In this document: positions 8,602 through 15,613 of the stretch, piece by piece | How positions within the stretch are numbered: the first letter of the stretch is position 1 | Layout: each line of letters begins with the position of its first letter | Source: Nitrosomonas sp. | GTDB lineage: Bacteria; Pseudomonadota; Gammaproteobacteria; Burkholderiales; Nitrosomonadaceae | DNA length: 64,000 nucleotides | Reading direction: 5' to 3' | Assembly: GCA_019745325.1 (NCBI GenBank) | Contig: JAIETK010000001.1 | Location: 309,969-373,968 of the forward strand | Made by a program: the position numbers and the translations under genes | The notes under the pieces: generated by a model | Told to the model about the DNA's origin: nothing | Databases searched by the model: none | Seen by the model: only the letters and a program-made list of their open reading frames with translations

Positions 8602-9282
8602 ATGTCGTCACCTGCCATACCTGATCTGGTCACCGTTGTTGGGTCTGCGTACTTCCAGCCAATCGCGGACTTGGTTGAGAGTCTGACACGACGCGATGCA
8701 CCTAATCTCTACGCCTCGGGCACCAGTCAAAGAGAGAATGGCTATGCCGCGTCAATCTCTGTACTTCTGGTCGCGGTCCTGGAGTCGTATACCGCCAGAC
8801 TTCGATTCGTAAGGAATTCTGAGTTCGCGGCGGCCGCAATGAACACACCGGATCTATTGGAGAAGTACTTCCCAGACCTTCCGAACAAGAGCGAACTTGT
8901 TGAGGTTTTCCTTCTCCGGAATCTCTTGCTTCACAACCACATCTGGCATCTCGATGTTTCAGATGTTGAGGCACAAGGGGCACCAACCCTGGCTACCCCG
9001 AAGGAGCTTGGTTTTCATACGAACAAGCACTACGAAGACGTAGTCGATGTCTCCCGGCGGAAGACCAAGACGCTCGAACTGAACGCGATGCCAACTTCAG
9101 TAGACCGGGGTGACGCCCAGAAGGTGTTCAGGGTAGTGTGGAACACGCTTTCCTTCATGGGCGCCAAGAACTACTCTCATACACCGCTCGCCGGACGGAC
9201 AGTACGCTACGAAGGCAAGTTCCGGCAGTTCGAGGAACTCATCGAAGAGCTTGACCGAACCGCCTCACCAGATGCTGGCTAA
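8602..9282 (+). CDS. Cassette-encoded HEPN-like protein
   Basis: The protein has 226 residues. I placed the start at 8602, 13 bases after the attC core; the frame runs back into the attC without a better start. The centre holds a helical stretch LVEVFLLRNLLLHNHIWHL with R106-N-x3-H111. This fits the Rx4-6H motif, with a polar residue after Arg, that marks HEPN-superfamily RNase-type folds. Upstream helices (VLLVAVLESYTARLRF) fit the other HEPN core helices. HEPN proteins act as RNases in toxin-antitoxin and phage-defence systems or as non-catalytic scaffolds; which applies here is unknown. Its TAA stop lies inside the next attC. Confidence 0.6.
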   Translation: MSSPAIPDLVTVVGSAYFQPIADLVESLTRRDAPNLYASGTSQRENGYAASISVLLVAVLESYTARLRFVRNSEFAAAAMNTPDLLEKYFPDLPNKSELVEVFLLRNLLLHNHIWHLDVSDVEAQGAPTLATPKELGFHTNKHYEDVVDVSRRKTKTLELNAMPTSVDRGDAQKVFRVVWNTLSFMGAKNYSHTPLAGRTVRYEGKFRQFEELIEELDRTASPDAG

Positions 9283-9345
9283 CCCCGCGTTCGAGCCGAT
9301 AGCCCAAGGCAAGCCGTGGTCTACGGCTCAACGCGAACGTTGGAC
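9277..9345 (+). other. attC integron recombination site
   Basis: The left half-site GGCTAAC (9277-9283) and right half-site GTTGGAC (9339-9345) enclose pairing arms CGCGTTCGAGCCG and CGGCTCAACGCGAACG, 69 bases in all. The upstream stop codon falls within it. No cassette gene follows; the duplicated vapB segment begins about 40 bases later, so the array is truncated here. Confidence 0.8.
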
Positions 9346-9524
9346 GGCAATGTCAGCAAGTAACCTGGATAAGGTTGCGCCATCCAGGATAAAGTGCAAG
9401 ACCTCGTTCTATCAATAATCGCTCAGGAGTAACGTATCCCATGCTGTTTTAGCAGATAACGGCAAACATTTTCGAGCGAGGATGTGTCAGTGCCCATACT
9501 CAGATGCATCGTATAGGGGGCATG

Positions 9525-9718
9525 ATGAGAATTTCCTTGGATTTACCCGAACACCTGTTAAACGAAGCCATGCGCGTAACCCGCACCGGAACCAAACGGC
9601 GGTGATCGTATTGGCGCTGGAATAGTTAATCCGCAAAGCAAGAATCGCCGGACTCGAACAATTCAAGGGAAAAATCGAATTGGATATCGATCTCGATAAT
9701 ATTCGGTTGCGCCGGTAA
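9525..9718 (+). pseudogene. vapB: vapB antitoxin relic, copy 2 (1-nt deletion plus nonsense)
   Basis: The frame opens MRISLDLPEHLLNEAMRVTRTGTK and then shifts: ACCAAACGG has lost one A relative to copy 1. Downstream, CTGGAATAGTTA replaces CTGGAAGCGTTA, an in-frame TAG. The end (DLDNIRLRR, TAATG) is preserved. The lesions differ from those in copy 1, so the two copies decayed independently after duplication. No vapC follows, only an 18-codon ORF at 9718. Confidence 0.85.
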
Positions 9719-9851
9719 TGGCGATTGAGTGGCGAAAAAAATTAGAACACTATCGTGAGATCCTAGACGCATAGGGTTGTGGGTTGGGATAAACTTGCAG
9801 CTCCCAACATTTTCAACGGTATAATCTTTTTTGAGCATAGGAATAATCTAC

Positions 9852-10075
9852 ATGATACTGAATGCTATTATCGAAAAGGACGGATTTGTGGCTACTTTGC
9901 CCAGATTCCTGAATTAAAAGGTTGCGTAACGCAGGGCAATACTTACGAGGAAGCGCTTTTGAATATTCAAGAGGCTGCTGAACTATATATAGAAAGCCTT
10001 AAAACAGAAGAATTACATGCGCTTCAGAAACGCAAGGTAATCATATCCCCCATAGAAGTGGCTATCCGTGCCTGA
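9852..10075 (+). pseudogene. hicB: hicB-like antitoxin relic (frameshifted)
   Basis: The N-terminus MILNAIIEKDG from the ATG at 9852 continues in another frame as GYFAQIPELKGCVTQGNTYE, the core of HicB antitoxins, after loss of one base near 9887. The restored product would be about 74 residues and would end VIISPIEVAIRA. HicB proteins neutralise the HicA mRNA interferase and repress their operon. The longer open frame beginning at 9779 is an artefact of the shift. Confidence 0.8.
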
Positions 10076-10172
10076 ATATCCAAGGCCTACCGCAAAAGAA
10101 GCAGAAAAGCTTCTTCTCCGTAGCGCCGGCCCAGATTTCTTCAAATCCTCCCTTACTTCCCCTTTTTTCTAA
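10068..10172 (+). pseudogene. hicA: hicA toxin relic, 5' fragment
   Basis: A GTG overlapping the hicB stop opens VPEYPRPTAKEAEKLLLRSAG, the expected HicA N-terminus. It then runs into unrelated low-complexity sequence and stops. The double-stranded-RNA-binding-like core with the catalytic His is missing. Together with the frameshifted partner this is a dead hicBA locus (antitoxin first). Confidence 0.65.
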
Positions 10173-10179
10173 AGGGAGG
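10147..10179. repeat. Short inverted repeat at the hicA breakpoint
   Basis: CCTCCCTT and AAGGGAGG flank a pyrimidine-rich centre at the exact point where hicA similarity ends. It could be a small inserted palindromic element. The following 225 bases up to the next gene show no convincing ORF on either strand. Confidence 0.35.
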
Positions 10180-10404
10180 GTTGCCACGCGGATGATGTCG
10201 CGCTTTTCGTAGCCGGTGAATTTCATGATGCAAGCAGCTTTCACCGGAGGTTATCGAGTCATCACTCAATTTACATTCAATCAACATTTCTCTACACTAA
10301 CAGCTCATCCCTGAAGTTCGTGCAGTTGCTGGTCTGTAAGTCATTGGTTAGCGGCGGGTTTTTGATCCGGCCGTTTTGATAACACTGAATCACAGGAGGT
10401 TGCA

Positions 10405-12090
10405 ATGAGCGAGAACGGTGCTCCCTTTATTCGCCTGGGGGAGGATGCAGATGCCGCGCCCCGGCTGAATTATTCGATTCCGGAATCCACCAATCATGTC
10501 GGTGTCAGCGTCATTTCCATTGATATCAATGAGAATATGCTGAACGACGCCACCCTGAAAGAGCTGCGCGAGAACGTTGAGAAAAAGAAGGTGAAGCGGC
10601 CCAGGCCGGTTGGGCCGGATTTGCGCATCGACAATCTCACGCTGGTTTCCAAAAGCGATCGCGTGGCGACGGTGAACACGCTCAAAGCGGTTGCGGAGAT
10701 TTACGAGCAATATCCCGCGAGCTTCATTTATAAACCCAGCGAAGGCATGCTCGGATTTTCCGGCGATTTCGATATCATCCAACCGAGACCGCGCCCGCCT
10801 TCGCGCGTGTTTCCGAAAATTCTGTTTTTCGAGAAGTTGCAGATTTCCACTTTTCTGGGCAACTATGGCGCGGGCCGGGTCATCAAGACTTTTTCCTTGT
10901 TTCCCGGCGAAAAGACCAAGATTTCGCTCAAGACTTACCAGAAAACGATTCAGAAGGACGAATCCAAAGTTAATTTCGGTTCGTCAGTGCTGGATTCCGT
11001 GACCGAGGAAGCGGCTACCGACTTTGAAAACAGCATACAAAGCGAGTCGTCGAACAAATACACCGAAACCGAAGCGGATATTCTGAATTCGCAGAAAAAC
11101 TACAGCAAGAAGGAAGGCAGCGGCAGCGCCAACGTGCTTTGGGGATTGGTCGAAGCCGGCGGCAGCGGCGGCTCGGAATCCTCGGAAGAACTCAGCGGCG
11201 AATGGGGAACCCGGAGCGCACGCGAATCCTTTGCCAACACGGTGTCGAATGCATTGTTCAAACACTCCGCCCGCGCTTCCTCGAAACGGGATGTGGAGAT
11301 CAATACCAGCCAGGAACAAAGTTCCTCGACCACTTCGGAAGCGGGGGCGGAGAGCACCATCGAGCGGCAGATCGAGAACGTCAACGTCAGCCGCACGCTG
11401 AATCTCGTGTTCCGCCAGATGGTGCAGGAATACATCTCGGTGTTGCATCTGACGGATGTGAAAATCGCGTTGTACGACGAATCGCCGGGACCTTATCCAC
11501 AATATGCGATCCACGAACTCGACAAATTCCTGGAGGCTTATTTTAACGACGACCCGGAGACGCGCACGGCCATCCTGAGCGGCATCATCCGCGAGCTGTT
11601 TTTTATCTTCGACTACCGCGACCGGCCGCAGCAATTTCTCGAGCAGGCAAACCTCGAGTTTCCGGCGACTTCGATTGCGGGACTGAACATTCGATTGCCC
11701 AGAAGCGTATCTTACCTGCGGGTCAATAAATCGCTGAAAACGCGGCTGGAAGGGCGTGAATTCATCGAAGTGCCGGGCGTGGTGTTGAAGGAAAACGTCA
11801 TTACCATGCGCACCGACGGTGTCGTGGTCGATGGTTTCCTGGGTCACGGCGGCGATCCGCAAGCCGGATTGCTCGATACTTATTCGGCAAGCCTGCAAAC
11901 CGAAACTATCCGCGAAATGGCGCTGAAGAATTCATTGCAGCAGGAAGAGATTTCCAAAATAGCGTTGGGGCGCGATGTCGTGGCCAATGGCGACGAACAG
12001 CAGGCGGAGCGGTTCCGCAAGGTTTTCTGCTGCGAGCCGGAAGCCGGGAAGGAGAGCGAACAAGGCGGGCAGGATGACAACAACGCTTGA
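10405..12090 (+). CDS. Uncharacterised 561-residue protein, first of a two-gene unit
   Basis: ATG at 10405 has a near-perfect AGGAGG ribosome-binding site. I see no signal peptide, membrane segment or known catalytic motif. Residues about 140-190 are conserved-looking beta structure (FFEKLQISTFLGNYG, TFSLFPGEKTKISLKTYQKT). Residues about 195-330 are a long polar Ser/Glu/Asn-rich stretch that could be helical or disordered. Residues about 330-480 look globular (NLVFRQMVQEYISVLHL, AYFNDDPETRTAILSGIIREL). Near the end, CC and acidic residues occur (KVFCCEPEAGKESEQGG). The downstream gene overlaps its last 17 bases, so the two products probably work together. I cannot name a family. Confidence 0.7.
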   Translation: MSENGAPFIRLGEDADAAPRLNYSIPESTNHVGVSVISIDINENMLNDATLKELRENVEKKKVKRPRPVGPDLRIDNLTLVSKSDRVATVNTLKAVAEIYEQYPASFIYKPSEGMLGFSGDFDIIQPRPRPPSRVFPKILFFEKLQISTFLGNYGAGRVIKTFSLFPGEKTKISLKTYQKTIQKDESKVNFGSSVLDSVTEEAATDFENSIQSESSNKYTETEADILNSQKNYSKKEGSGSANVLWGLVEAGGSGGSESSEELSGEWGTRSARESFANTVSNALFKHSARASSKRDVEINTSQEQSSSTTSEAGAESTIERQIENVNVSRTLNLVFRQMVQEYISVLHLTDVKIALYDESPGPYPQYAIHELDKFLEAYFNDDPETRTAILSGIIRELFFIFDYRDRPQQFLEQANLEFPATSIAGLNIRLPRSVSYLRVNKSLKTRLEGREFIEVPGVVLKENVITMRTDGVVVDGFLGHGGDPQAGLLDTYSASLQTETIREMALKNSLQQEEISKIALGRDVVANGDEQQAERFRKVFCCEPEAGKESEQGGQDDNNA

Positions 12091-12841
12091 ACGTATTTTA
12101 AATAAAGCGGCTGTCCGCTTCGATGCCGTCCGTGACCGGGTGACGGGCAGAGCGGAGGAAGTGCTCGGCAAGAAAAAGCCTGTGAAAACACGGGAAATTT
12201 GGGCGGTTGGGGATTTTCCAAATCCCTGGCTGTCGGAACAAGCGGAGATCGATGCGATCAATGGCGGTAGCTGGTTTCCCAGCACACAGGATTTCGCCGC
12301 GGCAATCAAAAACAGCGGCGCGAAGGGAAAGCACCATACTATCGTTGATCATTCTGCCAGCTTCATCAATCTGGTATTCATGCAACCCAAAGGCAGCATC
12401 ACCCGGCTAAACTTTGTAACGCACGGCTCCAGCGACAGCATCGGGTTGCAAGGCAGAATCGAAGACGACGGCGTCTATTTCGACGAAGAACTGGAAGCCG
12501 GTGTTTTGCAGGGTTTTAAGGAGAATGGAATTCTAAAGGACGACGGAACCGTTGTCCCCTGGCCGGAAGTTAAAGCCCGCTTCGCGAAAGATGCGGTGAT
12601 AGTCGTCTATGCCTGCAAAGCGGCCCTGTCCGAGGCATTTCTTCAGGATCTCGCGGATATTTTCGGCGTAACCGTGCAAGGATTTACCGCCGAATTGCAT
12701 TACACCTACAGCGGTGAAGCACTGTCGGATAGCAAAATTGATAGAAAGCAGTTGAAGATCGACGGCCAATCCGACATCAAATTACTGCCCCCCAACGTCA
12801 CCAAAAAACCATCGGCGCCGGTCGAACCGACGCCTCCTTAA
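12074..12841 (+). CDS. Caspase-like (clan CD / DUF4347-type) protein, second of the unit
   Basis: I placed the start at 12074 (MTTTLERILNK), overlapping the upstream gene by 17 bases, with GGGCAGG just before it; 255 residues. Two motifs set in strand-like context suggest a His/Cys dyad fold: LNFVTHGSSDSIGLQG (H117) and VIVVYACKAALSEAFLQDLA (C181), followed by GVTVQGFT. The same order and spacing occur in caspase-like, CHAT and DUF4347 domains (SHG ... YGC). No signal peptide is present; the Pro-rich tail ends PSAPVEPTPP. A proteolytic role acting on, or released by, the upstream partner is inference. Confidence 0.55.
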   Translation: MTTTLERILNKAAVRFDAVRDRVTGRAEEVLGKKKPVKTREIWAVGDFPNPWLSEQAEIDAINGGSWFPSTQDFAAAIKNSGAKGKHHTIVDHSASFINLVFMQPKGSITRLNFVTHGSSDSIGLQGRIEDDGVYFDEELEAGVLQGFKENGILKDDGTVVPWPEVKARFAKDAVIVVYACKAALSEAFLQDLADIFGVTVQGFTAELHYTYSGEALSDSKIDRKQLKIDGQSDIKLLPPNVTKKPSAPVEPTPP

Positions 12842-12970
12842 CATTCTCATGCAGTGGGATTTGAATCAATGGAAATTTGGTAGCATTATGGGAGTAAAAA
12901 AATTTGCATTACTGGATATGACTTATGATGCAATACAGCACGTTATTTCGATCATCCAATTCTAATTGGA
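12840..12970 (+). repeat. ~130-bp repeat, copy B, with decayed micro-ORF
   Basis: Direct homologue of 6731-6862. The coding block here reads FALLDMTYDAIQHVIS and then stops at 12963; the initiator region is changed, so its nearest ATG (12888) gives MGVKK before the block. Like copy A, it ends just upstream of a gene start. Its right end (GACGTCACATGCC) lacks the GTTAGGC core seen in copy A. Confidence 0.55.
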
Positions 12971-12976
12971 CGTCAC

Positions 12977-13501
12977 ATGCCACTACTCGCAGATCCGCCT
13001 ACTGATGAAATTACACGAACTGCTTGCGTGTTGCTCGGCAGAGCACTTTATATCGCTCCCGAGTTTGAAGATGACTGCCGTTCACTTGCTTTCATTTTGA
13101 AATTACGAGAACCGCAATCCGATGGACAGTCTGATGATGAGTTCTTCGCCACGGTTTCGAAGGCGGTTCTTGGAAGACTCGTCGATCTCAACAAACTCAT
13201 CATCCGTCGGGGAAAGATCAAGGAAGATTATGCGGAAATGCTTCATGACGCTCGTAATGCACGAAACTACATTGCTCATGAAGCGATTGGCAACCTTGAA
13301 GGTCTTATGAAACTACCTGGCGGCTTTGGTCAGTGGCAAGGTGTTCTTGCATCGAAGCTTGAAGAAGTTGCTTTCGGAAGAATTATTGTCGCTGTACTTC
13401 TTTCTCGGAACTCGGCAGAGGCGATGCCAACCCAAGAGGTTATCGACTCGTATACGAAGAGGATCGCGTCTTGGGTTTTCAAAAGTGATGTCCAGCGTTA
13501 G
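12977..13501 (+). CDS. HEPN-like protein
   Basis: This 174-residue soluble, mostly helical protein starts at 12977, directly after repeat B. The segment HDARNARNYIAHEAIG contains R96-N-x3-H101, matching the Rx4-6H HEPN motif with Asn after Arg, and it follows a helix rich in Leu/Lys (LVDLNKLIIRRGKIKEDYAEML). A minimal HEPN ribonuclease or RNA-binding fold is the best guess. No nucleotidyltransferase (MNT) partner, the usual HEPN antitoxin, lies beside it. The stop codon is embedded in a GTTAGGC heptamer (13497-13503). Confidence 0.55.
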   Translation: MPLLADPPTDEITRTACVLLGRALYIAPEFEDDCRSLAFILKLREPQSDGQSDDEFFATVSKAVLGRLVDLNKLIIRRGKIKEDYAEMLHDARNARNYIAHEAIGNLEGLMKLPGGFGQWQGVLASKLEEVAFGRIIVAVLLSRNSAEAMPTQEVIDSYTKRIASWVFKSDVQR

Positions 13502-13562
13502 GCTTTAAGGGTAAGCGGTTACACAAACGTATTGAAAAGACACATCATAAGGAGGCGTGAAT

Positions 13563-14648
13563 ATGAATAAAGATGAAAACCAAAAAATAGCACAATTCTG
13601 TCGTATAGCTCAGGCTGCTCAACGTTCTTTACCTGCCGGCCTTAATCAGAGTCGGGTTCGTCTTATCCAACTTCTGGCAGATAAATGGGTAAATGGAACC
13701 GTTCTTCGCTACTGTTTTGTTGATAAAGGAAAGTTCCAACAAAAAGACGGCTCTTGGAAGGAGTATCAATGGTCTATTCCCGATGCTGACGCTGAAGTTG
13801 TTCGCCAAGGCTTTAGCGTATGGAAAGATGTTGGAATTGGATTAGAGTTTCAAGAAGTGTCTGATCGAAGGCAAGCCGATATCCGTATTGGTTTTTTGAG
13901 AGGAGATGGAGCATGGTCATATATTGGGAAGCAAATACGCCAAAGACAGAATGATGAAATTACTATGAATTTTGGCTGGGATATATCAGATGATATCGAT
14001 ACTGCAGTTCATGAGATCGGACATACATTGGGTTTTCCTCACGAACATCAAAATCCGAATGCCGGAATAATATGGGATGAAGAAGCGGTCTACCGCGCGC
14101 TTGCAGCGCCTCCAAATGAATGGGATAGAGAAACTACCTTCTATAACATTATCCGAAAAATATCCCCCGATTCAGTTCAGGGATCTAGTTGGGATCCCGA
14201 TTCAATTATGCATTATCCATTTGGGCCTGGACTTATAAAAGAGCCAGCACAGTATCGCAATGGTTTGACGCCAGCTCCAGGTCTTTCGTCTCGTGATGTA
14301 AAGTGGGTAAGGACTTTTTATCCCCCTCTTGCTGAAACTGATCCAATGGTTTTACAGCTATACAAATCACATGCTTTCGATATCAGTCCTGGTCAACAAG
14401 TTGATTTTAAGATTGAGCCTGAAGCAACACATCAGGCCAATATTAGAACATATGGTGAATCTGATACTGTAATGGTATTGTTTGAACAAACAGACAAAGG
14501 TTCAGTATTTGTAGCTGGTGATGATGATAGCGGATTGAATACTAACGCATCACTGTCAGTTCCTTTGATTGCTGGTCGTAAATATTTCGTGAGAATCCGG
14601 CTATATTATTCCGCTAGCCAAGGATCAACAGTTGTAATGTATTCGTAA
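13563..14648 (+). CDS. Zinc metallopeptidase, metzincin-like, with C-terminal beta domain
   Basis: I chose the ATG at 13563: GGAGG at 13551-13555 is correctly spaced for it, while the GTG at 13557 is too close. The 361 residues contain the complete zinc motif HEIGHTLGFPHEH (H150, E151, H154, H160) and a Met-turn SIMHYP at about 214-219, the pattern of astacin/matrixin-type enzymes. The C-terminal ~100 residues (DISPGQQVDF ... VAGDDDSG ... AGRKYFVRI) resemble pre-peptidase C-terminal beta-sandwich domains of secreted proteases. No signal peptide is seen, so it acts inside the cell or uses a leaderless route. The gene is visibly richer in A+T than its neighbours, which suggests transfer. Confidence 0.85.
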   Translation: MNKDENQKIAQFCRIAQAAQRSLPAGLNQSRVRLIQLLADKWVNGTVLRYCFVDKGKFQQKDGSWKEYQWSIPDADAEVVRQGFSVWKDVGIGLEFQEVSDRRQADIRIGFLRGDGAWSYIGKQIRQRQNDEITMNFGWDISDDIDTAVHEIGHTLGFPHEHQNPNAGIIWDEEAVYRALAAPPNEWDRETTFYNIIRKISPDSVQGSSWDPDSIMHYPFGPGLIKEPAQYRNGLTPAPGLSSRDVKWVRTFYPPLAETDPMVLQLYKSHAFDISPGQQVDFKIEPEATHQANIRTYGESDTVMVLFEQTDKGSVFVAGDDDSGLNTNASLSVPLIAGRKYFVRIRLYYSASQGSTVVMYS

Positions 14649-14684
14649 TAATGAGTGTAAAAGTGCTCTTATAGCCGAACAAAA

Positions 14685-14712
14685 CCACCCGTCTGGGGTG
14701 TCAGACGGATGG
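14685..14712. terminator. Hairpin between convergent genes
   Basis: CCACCCGTCTG and CAGACGGATGG form an 11-bp stem with one mismatch, with a 6-base loop between the metallopeptidase and the convergent O-methyltransferase. No T-run follows, so a terminator role is only plausible. Confidence 0.35.
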
Positions 14713-14771
14713 TTGGTGGTAACAGTTCTTCAAATCTTGCAAATGCAAAAGAATACTCCTAAATCCCCAAC

Positions 14772-15446
14772 TCACTTTCTCCGCGCCACCACCAATCCAT
14801 CCCGCGTTGGGTTGATGAATGCGTCGAAGTCCGGGTCGCTGAAAATCAGCCGGTTATGTTCGGCGATCGCTGCGGTGGAGCCGGGGGATGCGTCTTGATA
14901 CGTGTCCATCGCAACCCGCCCGCGCCATAACACGTTATCCGCGATATACAGCCCACCCGGGCGGATTCGATCTTTTGCCAGCCGCCAGACTTCGGGGTAG
15001 GCGTGTTTGTCGACGTCGTTATAGCAAATGTCGAACAATCCTTCGGTTTGCGCAAAAACGTCCTGCGCCAGGCCGGTGTTGAATTGCACGCGTTGCCACA
15101 GCGCCGCTTGCGTCAAATATTGCTGCGCTCGTTCGCGGTTTTGCGCGTCGGCGTCGCTGCAGATCACCAGGCCGTCGCTGCCGACCGCGCGCGCGAACCA
15201 ATAGGCCGAGTAGCCGTAGCCGCTGCCGAATTCGAATACCCGCTTGGCGCCAATCATTTTCGCCTGGATTTCGAGAAAAACCCCGGCCAGCCGGTTGACG
15301 ATCGGAAAATTTTTGCGCCGCGCATAATCTTCCATGTCGAGCAGCACCGGATGATCGGTATGCGATACCAGCTCGCGCATGTAGGTTTCGATGAGCGGAT
15401 CGACCGGCGCAATGCCGGAACCGGATTGAGTGGATTTAGCGTTCAT
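14772..15446 (-). CDS. Class I O-methyltransferase
   Basis: A 224-residue member of the methyltransferase-3 (caffeoyl-CoA O-methyltransferase/TrmR-like) family. The SAM-binding motif is VFEFGSGYGYSAYWFARAVG, followed by the acidic CSDADAQNR, then FDICYNDVDKHAYPEVWRLA with a metal-ligand-type Asp, and IRPGGLYIADNVLWRG. The substrate cannot be told from sequence. It is the most downstream gene on the minus strand of the polysaccharide block, but a miniature repeat separates it from the next gene. Confidence 0.85.
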   Translation of the reverse strand: MNAKSTQSGSGIAPVDPLIETYMRELVSHTDHPVLLDMEDYARRKNFPIVNRLAGVFLEIQAKMIGAKRVFEFGSGYGYSAYWFARAVGSDGLVICSDADAQNRERAQQYLTQAALWQRVQFNTGLAQDVFAQTEGLFDICYNDVDKHAYPEVWRLAKDRIRPGGLYIADNVLWRGRVAMDTYQDASPGSTAAIAEHNRLIFSDPDFDAFINPTRDGLVVARRK

Positions 15447-15464
15447 TTTTAAAATCAGTGATCA

Positions 15465-15613
15465 TTAAGGGTGCCTCTAAAAATTCAGAGTTTTAGACAA
15501 GACGAGGCGAGAGCAAAAAATATTTTTGCAGCATATAATTGATATATAAGGAAATATTTTTGTTATCAACGAAGTATTGTAACAAAATATGAATTTTCAG
15601 AGGTGCCCTTAAG
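15465..15613. mobile_element. Miniature inverted-repeat element, family 1, intact copy
   Basis: The ends TTAAGGGTGCCTCTAAAAATTC and GAATTTTCAGAGGTGCCCTTAA form ~22-bp terminal inverted repeats around about 105 A+T-rich bases without an ORF. A second, interrupted copy lies at about 18796-19079 in the opposite orientation. The right TIR supplies the TAA stop of the methyltransferase gene at 15609. No transposase is visible. Confidence 0.8.

Noticed and set aside
9779-10075. Apparent 98-residue ORF
   Set aside because: Its first ~35 residues do not fit the HicB family; the true start is the ATG at 9852 in another frame, and the ORF exists only because of the frameshift.
10984-11898. 304-residue minus-strand ORF
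   Set aside because: Antisense to the 561-residue protein, with an Arg/His/Gln-rich shadow composition and no SD.
13497-13503. GTTAGGC at the stop of the HEPN-like gene as a further attC
   Set aside because: No left half-site or pairing arms could be found within 130 bases upstream, so I do not call an attC here.
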